Assembly (NCBI GenBank): GCA_036971475.1
Contig: JBAIZL010000376.1
Coordinates: 3,950,001-4,014,000, forward strand
DNA from: Prosapia bicincta
Taxonomy: Eukaryota > Arthropoda > Insecta > Hemiptera > Cercopidae
DNA length: 64,000 bases
Direction of reading: 5' to 3'
Shown here: positions 18,484 through 28,434 of the stretch, piece after piece
Position numbering within the stretch: the stretch's first letter is position 1
Layout of the letters: every line of letters starts with the position of its first letter
The notes under the pieces: generated by a model
The model's database searches: none
What the model was told of the DNA's origin: nothing
What the model saw: only the letters and a program-made list of their open reading frames with translations
Translations under genes and position numbers: made by a program

Positions 18484-21393
18484 TCGAAAGTATCAGATCG
18501 GAACTGGATTTATACCTGCTAAATGACGGTTCTCCGACACATTTAGCAGCGTCAACAGGCGGATGGACAGCTGTAGACTTGTCATTATGCAGTCCTGCCT
18601 TGGCTACAAGGCTAAAATGGTCAGCATTGCCTGATCTTTACAGTAGCGACCACATTCCTATTGAGATCTCTTTGTGTGACTCCTCACCCTGTTGTGTTCG
18701 ACATCCCCGTTGGATTCTGAAAAAAGAAAACTGGGAACAATTTTCACAAGATCTAGAATCACTGGACGTGGATTACTTGGCTCCCATTGATGACATTGTC
18801 AATTCATTTACAAAAACCGTTTTGAATGCCGCCGGAAAGGCAATTCCGAAAACCTCATCAAAACCACGACGACCACCTGTTCCGTGGTGGAATGATGAGT
18901 GTCTTTGAACCAGTTCAAGAGACATCCAACGAGTGAAAACTGGAAAAATATAAAATCTTCCGTGCGAAAGCACGGAGAATATTTAGGCAAAGTAAACGAG
19001 AATCATGGTCGCATTGGCTCAATTACGAGAACAACAGCTCCATCCACAGTATGGAAGAAATTACGATCAGTCTGTGGCATTTCCGTTCCGATGCCATTAA
19101 TTTCATTAAGGCATCCGGATGGAGTTATGACCACGGACTGTGAGGAAATTGCCAATGTGCTAGCGTTATCGTTCTCAAAACATTCTTCATCTTCTGCATA
19201 CAAGGACGCTTTCCAGGTGTTCAAACATAAACAGGAAGCCTTACCTTTCACCGTTGGATTGTCTGGAGATTCTTGTTTGAATATCCATTTCTCTATCGAC
19301 GAACTAGAGTCAGCTCTCTCGTCAACGAAGGATTCAGCTCCAGGCTCGGATGATATTGTATACTCCATGATTAAAAATCTACCACCGTCGGCAAAAGTAG
19401 TTCCCCTCGGATATATAACCGTATATTCGAGGAGCACGGTTTTCCCGATGCATGGTTAGAAGCGACAATAATTCCTCTTCTAAAACAAGGAAAGGACGAA
19501 ACTAATCCCAGTAGTTACAGACCCATCTCTCTTACCACCTGCTTATGTAAACTACTGGAGAAGATGGTCAACCGTCGTCTTGTCTGGTATCTAGAAACAA
19601 ACAAACTTCTTTTTAACGTTCAGTGTGGTTCCAGACAAGGACGTTCATCAGTTGACCATTTGGATTTGTTGGAGTCAGCTATACAGAATGCCTTCATCGT
19701 ACGACAAACACTGGTAGCTGTTTTCTTTGACCTTGAGAAGGCATATGTCATGGCATGGAGAAGAGGAATTTTGAACGTATTGAAATCATGGGGTATACAA
19801 GGTAACATTCTTGCTTTTATAAAAAATTATTTGAATAACAGGACTTTCCGTGTACGTCTAGGAGGCATATATTCTGATCGTTGCGAACTAGAGAATGGTG
19901 TACCACAGGGTGGCGTTTTGAGCGTGACGCTGTTTGCTGTTGCCATTAACAGCGTCACTTCAAACGAACAGTCACCGGTCCACTGTTCCCTGTTTGTAGA
20001 CGATTTTTGTATATATATCGCTGCTAGAAGTATGGCAACAGCGGAAAGATCCTTACAATTAGTAATTAATAAATTGCAAGAATGGACCAAATCTACGGGC
20101 TTCAAGTTTTCGGCTTCGAAGACCCAGTGTATAGCATTTAGTCGTCGCAGGCAACACCAGGAACCTATTATCTTGATGGTACGCGGCTTCAAATCGTGGA
20201 TAATGTGAGATTTTTGGGTCTTTTATTGGATAAAAGACTTTCGTGGAATCTGCATGTGCGTGATTTGAGGACCCGGTGCAGCAAGATATTGGATATGTTG
20301 AGAGTTCTAAGTGGTACAAATTGGGGAGCAGACAGAACCTGTATGCTCCGTTTCTATCGCGCCGTTGTAAGATTGCGCATAGATTACGGCTGTATAGCCT
20401 ATTCATCTGCTCGACCTACGGTTCTGAAACTCCTGGATTCAATACATCACGCTGGCCTTAGACTTTCTACTGGTGCTTTTAGATCAAAGCCAAAATGTGA
20501 CTTCTCATTGTCCATGTACCTAAAACACAATACTCCTGACGTTATTTATCGTCAGGAGTTTTTGCAGATTCAACAAACTCACCAACACACTGTGACTATA
20601 TTCACAGACGGTTCAAAACTGGACAATGGGATAGGTTGTGCATTTTATATGGAAGGACACTTTCACTTACGGAATGCCCTCAGCCTGTAGTGTTTTTACT
20701 GCAGAACTTTATGCAATTTTCCAAGCTTTAAGATCAATTCCGTCTGCAAAATCTAAATATCTTGTGTGTTGTGATTCCAAAAGTGCTCTGCAGGCTATTC
20801 AGGAAATGTACACTAAGAACCCTTTAGTTGGAGACATCTTGTGCTCTATACACAGGCTCCAATTACGAGGTGTCGAGGTGTCATTTCTCTGGGTGCCTGG
20901 TCACTGTGGAATATTCGGAAACACTAAAGCAGATGAAGGTGCAAAATTAGCTACAGGTATGTTGCCATCGACACAACGTGTGATGGCATCAGATTTTGTA
21001 TGCAAAGTTAAAACTACACTATTCTCTGTTTGGAATGAAGAATGGCAAAATGTAAATAGAAACAAGCTGAGGGACATCAAAAATACCGTCCGACCATGGA
21101 GGACATCTGTTCGTTCGAATCGTAGGGAGGAAGTGGTGGTTACTCGACTTCGCATCGGCCACTCTTTGTTAACGCATGGATGGTTGATGCGACATGAGAA
21201 TCCACCACTATGTCCGTTTTGCAGAAATAATATTTCAATCAAGCCTATCCTGCTTGATTGTAATGAGTTGACAAAATTGTATATACGTTACGATCTTCGA
21301 GGTAGTTTAAAGGTGGTTTTAAGAGACGATGTCACGGCTATCGACCGTGTCCTCGCTTTCTTACGCCACCTTAATCTATTTAACAATATTTAA
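18484..21393 (+). pseudogene. LINE B5 ORF2 pseudogene
   Basis: It starts in mid-endonuclease (SIRSELDLYLLNDGS). A roughly 31-bp deletion after WWNDEC at about 18901 and small indels near 18940, 19012 and 19410 break the frame. RT motifs remain: SVDHLDLLES, FFDLEKAYVMAW (the usual AYDMAW aspartate is valine) and LFVDDFCIY. A deletion at about 20486 removes the stretch between TGAFRS and KPKCDF. Another at about 20658 disturbs RNase H, which is otherwise recognisable (VPGHCGIFGNTKADE). It is inactive. Confidence 0.85.
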
Positions 21394-21573
21394 TTTTTTA
21401 TAATTTTAGGTTCTTTAATTTTAGATAATTATAATCACAATTAGTTTTAAACATTTATTTTGTTTTATTTTGATTAGTTTTAGGTAATATTTATTTTAAA
21501 ATCTTATTATTTAAAGTAACTGTAGTTAGGCGATGATAACCTTGATAGGTTTTTCGCCTGAAAAAAAAAAAAA

Positions 21574-22062
21574 TTTAATTTAAAAGGGAGTTTGAAGGTG
21601 GTACTAAGGGTCGATGCCTCGGCCATTGACCGAGTCATCGCTTTCTTGCACCACTTGAAATTATTTTTTAACATTTAATACAAAAATATATATATTTTTT
21701 ATTTATACATATAATTCTCTGTTTCTTTTATTTATTTTAATTTAATTTATTTTGTGTTCTTGTTATTGAGATGTATTTATTGGTAAATGGTTACCTATTA
21801 TTGTTTTACATATTGTTATTATTTATTTACTGTTATATTGTTCCTTGTCGTTATTTTGTTATTTATAGTTTTTTAAGAATTTTTTCATTGTTATAGATTT
21901 ATTGTTGTTTTTTGTTATTTATTGTTGTTATTTCTTTTTGTAATTTTTGATGTATTTAAATTTATTTCGTTTTATATAAAATATTGCGTTCCGTGTTAGA
22001 TTTTGTTTGGCGCTGATAACCACAATTGGTTTTTCGCCAGGGGGGGGGGGAAAGAAAAAAAA
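21574..22062 (+). mobile_element. LINE family A, 5'-truncated 3' end with G-rich tail
   Basis: It begins in the last codons of ORF2 (SLKVVLRVDASAIDRVIAFLHHLK) directly after the B5 poly(A) and continues with the family A 3' UTR. The terminal hairpin has GGCGCTGATAACC instead of the usual GGCGATGATAACC. After CGCCA the tail is a run of 11 G, then AAAG and A8, rather than pure A. Confidence 0.85.
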
Positions 22063-22908
22063 TCTCTCTAGTGAGCTTTCCTCAAAAGCCTAATGACAAT
22101 AGAGAAAAAGTTACTAACAAACCTACTTCGTTTTATTACCAAGTAATAAAATTTATATATTCCTATATATAGCAATATTTTAAAAAATTAACTTTCTAAC
22201 TTAAATTCAAACACAGCCTCTACCTCAGACCTTTCAAAACAAGAATCCCATTAAATTACCTTTATCTAAAATTCTTTCTTCTCCACCATCTTAAAAGTAA
22301 AAACAGTGCATTTTTTCCAGGCGAAAAACCAACTGCAAGTACATTGGTAAAAGAGGGGAGAAAAAAAGGGGCATTGTAAAATCCTGGCTTTTGTGCTAAA
22401 CATAATTCAAAATTTTAAAAAGTAGGAAGTGTTAAGGGAAAGAGACGAAGTACTTGCACAGCTTTTCTTAATCATCAACCTTTATCTTGTAAACCAACGT
22501 TCCTCTAGAAAAATACTGAAGGATCCAACATCGAATACTGGACCTAGATAGGTCAGACTTACGAAGTTGGACTCAGCGATATCTTACAAATTTGAATATT
22601 AAGAGGGATCATATTGAATTTTTTCTTTTAAAAGAATTGGTAACAAATTTCTTATTCCTTAATGGTTCGAGTTTCCAGACATTACGGATGGAAACTGGGA
22701 CCTTGACGAATGGAAACTAGTACCTTGAGAATGAAACTATTGAAAATGGACTTCCTACTTGAGCCCGAAACCCTAAAAAAGATAAGGCTATATGTTGTTG
22801 TATTTGTTTTTCAAGCTAAACTTAGCTAAACTACCAGCTGCAACAAATGAGTGGACAACTTTCAACCAAGAAAAATTTTTATTTGTTTTTCAAAATTTTA
22901 AATATACG
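22063..22908. other. Unassigned sequence, one tiny antisense LINE-end match
   Basis: No gene is visible. At 22311-22333 the minus strand carries the last bases of the LINE family B end (GGTTTTTCGCCTGGAAAAAA) with nothing else of the element upstream. The rest is AT-rich with no recognised repeat. Confidence 0.5.
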
Positions 22909-23100
22909 CCACCTTAATCTATTTAATAATATTTAAATTTTGTATAATTTTAGGTTCTTTAGTGATAGATAATTACAATACTTTTAAACATTTATTTTAT
23001 TTTGTTTTATTTTGATTAGTTTTATTTATGTAATGTTTATTTTAAAAAACCTAACTTTAGTTAGGCGATAACCTCAATAGGTTTTTCGCCTGGAAAAAAA
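22909..23100 (+). mobile_element. LINE family B, short 3' end
   Basis: It starts in the last ORF2 codons (CGCCACCTTAATCTATTT) and runs through the 3' UTR to the terminal hairpin (GGCGATAACCTCAATAGG, then TTTTTCGCC) and A8. It is a strongly 5'-truncated copy. Confidence 0.85.
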
Positions 23101-23261
23101 ATGTTATTGCTTTATGTGGTTTATAGGCGTAATCCCGCAGGGGGCGTGGCCAAAGAGCACTTGATATAAATAGAGTAGTCGTCTAGTGAAATAGCTAGAG
23201 GGAGATGTGAAGCCGGATTCGCCATCTTGGCAAGGAAAATCTCTCCAATACCGCACCGTGA
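23101..23261. other. Short unassigned segment with a TATA-like motif
   Basis: GATATAAATAGAG at about 23163-23175 resembles a TATA box and is followed by GCCATCTTGGC at 23220-23230. No ORF is supported, and no repeat match was found in the window. It may be old host or transposon promoter DNA, but this is only a motif match. Confidence 0.2.
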
Positions 23262-23301
23262 AGGCGATGATAACCTTAATAGGTTTATCGCCTGGAAAAA
23301 A
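23262..23301 (+). repeat. Minimal LINE 3' end: hairpin plus poly(A) only
   Basis: About 40 bp consist solely of the family B terminal hairpin (AGGCGATGATAACCTTAATAGG, then TTTATCGCCTGG with one T-to-A change) and A7. No upstream 3' UTR is present. It looks like an extreme 5' truncation of a LINE insertion. Confidence 0.7.
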
Positions 23302-23741
23302 ATGCAGCGCACAAAATTTAATAAAAACTTTCACTTAAATCGTGGTTTAACGCACTTAGAGTGGGAATTAAATTTTGAAACTTGGTAGGTATAAGCAGCA
23401 TGATTGCCTGATTCAGAATATTAAACTATAAAAGTAATATTTTGTTTGAAAGAACGTTAAATATTTAGATTTAATAAGAGTTGCACTTTAAGAAACATAA
23501 AAAAGTTAGTAAGCGACAATTTTTCGTACTTGTTGGTTTGAAACATTTTGTAAGCGTAAAGGTTTGAGATAATTAGTTAGATTTTATTATTCTTTTTATT
23601 TAATGTTGGTAGGACATTTGGTTTGCTGCTAGTAAAGTGACAAAGTGAAAAGTTTTTAAACGCTGCGCGTCACATTTTCGCCGAGTACTTCAGGTCTTTA
23701 CTCGTACGTAGATCGCGGCTTACATAGTACACAGTTATTTC
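23302..23741. other. Unassigned AT-rich sequence
   Basis: No ORF, repeat or RNA gene is recognised. It lies downstream (in minus-strand orientation) of the probable P-element C-terminal frame and may be its 3' region. Confidence 0.3.
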
Positions 23742-23945
23742 TTATTGTCCTAAAAACAACACAGTTTTGCACAAATTATTTCTAATTTTCGTGCTATACA
23801 TTTTCTCGTTAAATAATTTTGCGTAGTGTTTAGGTCTTTTATTGATGTATTCAAAACATATTACTTTTATTAACAGCACATAATGATTGTCCTCCAAATC
23901 TTGATTTACAAAATGATCACTTGAAAAAATGTCTTGCCTAAACAT
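23742..23945 (-). pseudogene. Probable P-element (THAP-type) transposase C-terminal remnant
   Basis: The 67-codon frame contains DNHYVLLIKVICFEYINKRP, KHYAKLF and IRNNLCKTVLFLGQ. From memory, many insect P-like/THAP9-type transposases end in a segment resembling DHxxYLIxxIxxxYIxxR followed by IRxKLTKLxLFKGQ; this is a pattern recollection, not a search result. The frame stops at the expected position just after the final GQ. Upstream parts, including the catalytic core and THAP domain, are absent, so it is only a relic. The remaining alternative is chance resemblance. Confidence 0.4.
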
Positions 23946-24024
23946 ATTAACAGAACTGTTGACGTCATCTTACAATAAATTTCTCAAAATTTTAAGTGGC
24001 TAGTTGTCAATACTCGTTTTAATA

Positions 24025-25312
24025 AACTGCCTTACAAGCAGTAGCAATTCAAACAGCTGTTCCATACAAACTCACTCTCTGTTGTGTCTACCTCCCACCA
24101 AGTGACAACCTGCAACAGAGAGATCTTGTAGACCTTATAAATCAGTTACCGACTCCGTTTTTTTTTTATTAGTGGGCGATTTCAATGCCCACCATGTTTC
24201 ATGGGGTTCCCCAGAATGCAACCTGCGAGGTAATCTGATCGAAAGCATCAGATCGGAACTGGATTTATACCTGCTAAATGACGGTTCTCCGACACATTTA
24301 GCAGCGTCAACAGGTGGATGGACAGCTGTAGACTTGTCATTATGCAGTCCTGTCTTGGCTACAAGGCTAAAATGGTCAGCATTGGCTGATCTTTACAGTA
24401 GGGACCACATTCCTATTGAGATCTCTTTGTGTGACTCCTCACCCTGTTGTGTTCGACATCCCCGTTGGATCCTGAAAAAAGCCAACTGGGAACAATTTTC
24501 ACAAGATCTAGAATCGCTGGACGTGGATTACTTGGCTCCCATTGATGACATTGTCAATTCATTTACAAAAACCGTTTTGAATGCCGCCGGAAAGGCAATT
24601 CTGAAAACCTCATCCATACCACGACGACCACCTGTTCCGTGGTGGAATGATGAGTGCACTGTGATCCTTCGTCAACGAAGAAAAGCTTTGAACCAGTTCA
24701 AGAGACATCCAACGAGTGAAAACCTGGAAAAATATAAAATCTTCCGTGCGAAAGCACGGAGAATATTTAGGCAAAGTAAACGAGAATCATGGTCGCAGTA
24801 CAATGGCTCAATTACAAGAACTACAGCTCCATCCACAGTATGGAAGAAATTACGATCAGTCTGTGGCATTTCCGTTCCAATGCCATTAATTTCATTAAGG
24901 CATTCGGATGGTGTTTTGACCACGGACTGTGATAAAATTGCCAATGTGCTAGGGTTATCGTTTTCAAAACATTCTTCATCTTCTGCATACAAGGACGCTT
25001 TCCAGGTGTTTAAACGTAAACAGGAAGCCTTATCTTTCACCGTTGGATTGTCTGGAGATTCTTGTTTGAATATCGGTTTCTCTATCGAAGAACTAGAGTC
25101 AGCTCTCTCGTCAACGAAGGATTCAGCTCCAGGCCCGGATGATATTGTATACCCCATGATTAAAAATCTTACACCTCTCGTCAACGAAGGATTCTGCTCC
25201 AGGCCCGGATGATATTGTATACTCCATGATTAAAAATCTACCACCGTCGGCAAAACTAGTTCTCCTTCGGATATACAACCGTATATTTGGGGAGCACGGT
25301 TTTCCCGATGCA
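24025..25312 (+). mobile_element. LINE family B, copy B6: endonuclease to early RT
   Basis: It begins in mid-endonuclease (AVAIQTAVPYK-equivalent codons near 24045) and ends abruptly at 25312 in the codons for the segment before RT motif SSYRPIS. A degenerate piggyBac starts there. No 5' or 3' terminus is present. Confidence 0.8.
24045..25312 (+). pseudogene. LINE B6 ORF2 fragment with a 70-bp internal duplication
   Basis: The endonuclease is represented by GDFNAHHVSWGSPE and the ATRLKWSALADLYS region, where the usual SSDH has become SRDH. The linker and the RT entry follow. A T-run near 24160 disturbs the reading frame ahead of GDFNAHH. At 25106-25240 a segment encoding STKDSAPGPDDIVY is directly duplicated, and the second copy is shifted out of frame. 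It is a dead fragment. Confidence 0.8.
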
Positions 25313-26043
25313 CCAATCATTTACTGCAATACACTGAGAGTTTCTTGCCAATTTACCGCTTTGAGTGATATTTTTGTAAAGAGTCCTTGTTTTTGCTCAA
25401 GCACAGAGGGACACAGCAAATGGAACACATCAAGAATGTCGATACTTGTTTCTTCTTAATGTTACACTAGGCGCATTGCCGTCTTGTAGCTCTTTTTGGC
25501 TGAAGGGAAGAGGTGGACCGTCGTATTTATATAGAAACATTTGGTTTTCTGCAAGCTACCTGCAGTTTTGTACTGGGATCAGGGCTACACTTTACCTGTC
25601 TAACGTACTGGTTCCCGACAACACAATTTGTCGTCGAAATGTTTTGAGGTCCATTCTTTCAATGGTAAGGCAGTTGTAAACAGCAAACGCATTTACAACA
25701 GCATCGACAAAGAAAAAGAAAATCCTGTGTCACCAATTGCGGCTCTCTCGGCTTATTTCATAGCGGCATTTCTTTGGTCTAACTTATCCACGCAGTTAAT
25801 ATTCAAATTATAATCGAATATGGCAACTGGGCAGTTAACGTTGATCCGCTCCCCATTAGTTTTAGTTTCCTCTTGACTGTAGTGGCTTCACGTAGGTCAT
25901 TGAAATTAGATACCATATGGACCGCTTTATTATCAATCCACTTCACCGCAGATATCCTTTTGTCACTAACGTACAATTCCTAGTCTCCACGGGTCATGTC
26001 TGCTGTAGCCTTGAAGTTTGGCAGATGTTTTCTGTCGACATTT
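25313..26043 (-). pseudogene. piggyBac-3 transposase, degenerate C-terminal half
   Basis: Reading the minus strand from 26043 gives a broken but recognisable piggyBac (PGBD-like) C-terminus. It runs LPNFKATADMTRGD, a stop, KRISAVKWIDNKAVHMVSNF, TTVKRKLK, INVNCPVAIFDYNLNINCVD, KLDQRNAAMK, VVNAFAVYN, FRRQIV, and a finger-like CVPFAVSLCLSK..YHSKR. The VKWxDNKxVHxVSN and CPVAxxDYNxxxxxVDKxDQ patterns are typical of the family. Several stops and frameshifts show that it is old. It matches neither of the other two piggyBac copies closely and is a third lineage. Confidence 0.75.
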
Positions 26044-26116
26044 ATCATTCCATCTCTCTCAATGCGACGTCAAATGCTACAAATATCATATTACACGGGT
26101 CTTCGAAGTAAACCTC
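26044..26116 (+). mobile_element. LINE family B, 70-bp fragment
   Basis: The bases match the codons for PSLSMRRQMLQISYYTGLRSKP of the other B copies (for example 13919-13981). Both ends are abrupt. Confidence 0.8.
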
Positions 26117-26253
26117 CATGGAGTATGGACTTAGGTAAAGCCTCTTTAGAGGTAGACTTTAAGTAAATCTACCCAAGAGGCGGACCATAGGTTAATCTAC
26201 CCGGTAGTCAGACCTTAGGTAAAGTCATGCCTGAGGCCAGGTATCAGGTAAAG
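26117..26253 (+). repeat. Short degenerate tandem repeat (about 30-bp units)
   Basis: Variants of GGACTTAGGTAAAG, alternating with CTCTTTAGAGGTAG / CTACCCAAGAGG, recur four to five times between two LINE fragments. The origin is unknown and no coding potential is seen. Confidence 0.55.
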
Positions 26254-26481
26254 GCTCCGTGCGAAAGCAAAGTAAACGAGAAACATGGTCGCAGTACATT
26301 GGCACAATTACAAGAACTACAGCTCCATCCACAGTATGGAAGAAATTACAATCAGTCTGTGGCATTTCCGTTCCGATGCCATTAATTTCATTAAGGCATC
26401 CGGATGGAGTTATGACCACGGACTGTGAGGAAATTGCCAATGTGCTAGCGTTATCGTTCTCAAAACATTCTTCATCTTCTG
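26254..26481 (+). mobile_element. LINE family B, RT-entry fragment
   Basis: It encodes SKRETWSQYIGTITRTTAPS through MPLISLRHPDG to LSFSKHSSSSA and is cut at 26482 by the 5' end of family A copy A1. It has lost the segment before the serine-lysine stretch. Confidence 0.85.
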
Positions 26482-27927
26482 CCCGCAGGGGGGTGCGGAC
26501 TAGCCGCACCTACGAGGGATTTGGCGTCCCTCGCGGTACCCTAGCCTAACACTACACCACTCACAAAAACATACACACACACATACACACACCAACACAA
26601 TCTATACACATTTCAACACTTACATCTTCGCTTAGGGAATTTTGACTGGTCAGAACCGTTGCGCGTTGGGAGTGCTGAAAAGTCCAGAGCGTGACAAACT
26701 CTGGTCTGGGACGCTGATGTGAGCTTGCTCTGCCGAAGACGTAAGCGCGGTTTCTGGTCTACCAGCCGCTTCGGTCCTTGGTCAGGGAGTGTCCGCGGTG
26801 CATGGGTGTCGGAGCCTGTGCACAGTATTACGAGTCCTCGACTGATGCCCATCCAGTCGAGCTAAGGAGAAAAGCTATAGGCCTCAGAGTTCTGAGGGTT
26901 GGAAATGATCTTAATGTGATCCAAGGGTGTACCCGTTCCTATAGTCTCGCCCGTAACGCTTGACACGATGGCTGGCAAAAAATATTTATGGATTCAAAAA
27001 CCCCGTCAAATACGACTAGTTTAAAGAGAACACGCCAGGATTCTCCTGACGATCATATTCAAAAGGATTTGAGTAAAAAGTTGATGGTGGCAACGTCGCA
27101 GACATTGCCATCAGCAAAATATTTAGTTGTTTCTAGTGCCGAAGAAGGGAAAGATCTTTCAAAAGTTTCTCCTTTTTTAATTAACAAGGCTATTACTGCG
27201 TGTGCTGGAGGCCCAGTAGCCTCTATTAAGAAACTTCGAAACGGAACATTGTTAGTTGCGACTTCCACCGACAGACAAACCCGCTCTCTATCAAAAATGA
27301 CCTCCTTCTTTGACCAGGTCATGGTATCTGTGGCTCCCCACAGATCCTTGAATTACTCAAAGGGGGTCATCACATGTAGGGATTTAATGCACCTTCCAAT
27401 CGATGAAATAAAGTCCGAACTGTCTTCTCAGTTAGTTACGGACGTTATTCCTATAATGAAAATGGACAAAGGAGAAAAGGTAGCAACAGCGTCTTTTATC
27501 GTGACATTTGGAAAGCCGGAAATACCCGAATACTTGCATGCAGGTTACCAAAGGCTCTCAGTGAGACCATACGTGGCTAACCCTAGGCGCTGCTTCAAGT
27601 GCCAGCGATTTGGGCATATCAGCTCTACGTGTTCGAAGCAGAACGTATGCGGTATATGTAGCGTCGAAGGCCATGATGATAAGGATTGTGTTAATTCTCC
27701 GAAATGCGCCAACTGTGGTGGTGACCACCCAGCGCGATCCTACAACTGCCCTACTTTTAAGGAAGAGAAAGCTATCCTAGGCATCATGGCGAAAGACAAG
27801 CTGTCGTTTCCAGAGGCCAAAAAACTCTATAGATCTACTCAGCCGAAGGCAGACAGTAAGACTTATGCCGCTACCCTGACCGCTTCAAAATCGTCTTGTT
27901 CCAACTGTGCTGAGCTGTCCAAGAAGA
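26482..27927 (+). mobile_element. LINE family A, copy A1: 5' part
   Basis: It carries the complete 5' UTR and ORF1 up to the codons for NCAELSKK. A2 interrupts it at 27928. The sequence CTGTCCAAGAAGA is present on both sides of A2 (27915-27927 and 33960-33972). A1 resumes at 33960 and is cut again at 34064 by A3. Confidence 0.95.
26988..27927 (+). pseudogene. LINE A1 ORF1, interrupted by nested A2
   Basis: The frame is open from MDSKTPSNTT through all three CCHC knuckles and ends at the A2 insertion after ELSKK. The matching continuation (LSKKIEALTEQVSRLLSIVTNG) lies at 33960-34060. There the next insertion, A3, follows the codons for QPAATD. The coding sequence was intact before the insertions. 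Confidence 0.9.
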
Positions 27928-27938
27928 CCCCGCAGGGG

Positions 27939-27980
27939 GGTGCGGACTAGCCGCACCTACGAGGGATTTGGCGTCCCTCG
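27939..27980 (+). repeat. Twin GC-rich hairpins at LINE 5' end
   Basis: GGTGCGG pairs with CCGCACC (27939-27957, 5-nt loop) and CGAGGGA pairs with TCCCTCG (27960-27980, 7-nt loop). The same pair occurs at the 5' ends at 501, 1236, 26490, 34075, 42826 and 55476, in both families. Copy A7 (48516) has lost the first hairpin by truncation. A role as an internal-promoter element or RNA structure is inference. Confidence 0.85.
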
Positions 27981-28283
27981 CGGTACCCTAGCCTAACACT
28001 ACACCACTCACAAAAACATACACACACACATACACACACCAACACAATCTATACACATTTCAACACTTACATCTTCGCTTAGGGAATTTTGACTGGTCAG
28101 AACCGTTGCGCGTTGGGAGTGCTGAAAAGTCCAGAGCGTGACAAACTCTGGTCTGGGACGCTGATGTGAGCTTGCTCTGCCGAAGACGTAAGCGCGGTTT
28201 CTGGTCTACCAGCCGCTTCGGTCCTTGGTCAGGGAGTGTCCGCGGTGCATGGGTGTCGGAGCCTGTGCACAGTATTACGAGTC

Positions 28284-28308
28284 CTCGACTGATGCCCATC
28301 CAGTCGAG
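28284..28308 (+). repeat. 5' UTR hairpin presenting a six-codon upstream ORF
   Basis: CTCGACTG pairs with CAGTCGAG around the loop ATGCCCATC. The loop ATG opens a minimal frame (MPIQSS, stop TAA) about 130 nt upstream of ORF1. The hairpin and mini-frame are identical in family A copies and in the old copy B1 (near 893-917). Confidence 0.6.
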
Positions 28309-28434
28309 CTAAGGAGAAAAGCTATAGGCCTCAGAGTTCTGAGGATTGGAAATGATCTTAATGTGATCCAAGGGTGTACCCGTTCCTATAGTCTCGCCCG
28401 TAACGCTTGACACGATGGCTGGCAAAAAATATTT

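Larger units (their letters stand above)
17470..21573 (+). mobile_element. LINE family B, copy B5: deleted and mutated
   Basis: Copy B5 begins at the piggyBac TTAA and carries most of ORF1. A deletion then joins the ORF1 end directly to mid-endonuclease (AATCTGATCGAAAG), followed by the rest of ORF2 with several further deletions, the 3' UTR, the hairpin and a poly(A) at 21561-21573. Its 5' UTR would lie beyond the missing end of piggyBac-2. Confidence 0.85.

Noticed and set aside
27928..27990. HDV-like ribozyme at the LINE 5' end
   Set aside because: Some LINEs start with one. Here the two hairpins are sequential and I could not place the nested P1/P2 pairing or the catalytic C region.
28249..28407. 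52-codon upstream ORF in the family A 5' UTR
   Set aside because: The frame starting at ATGGGTGTC is present in several copies, but the ATG is ACG in A7 and absent in B1, and near-identity of the copies makes frame preservation uninformative.
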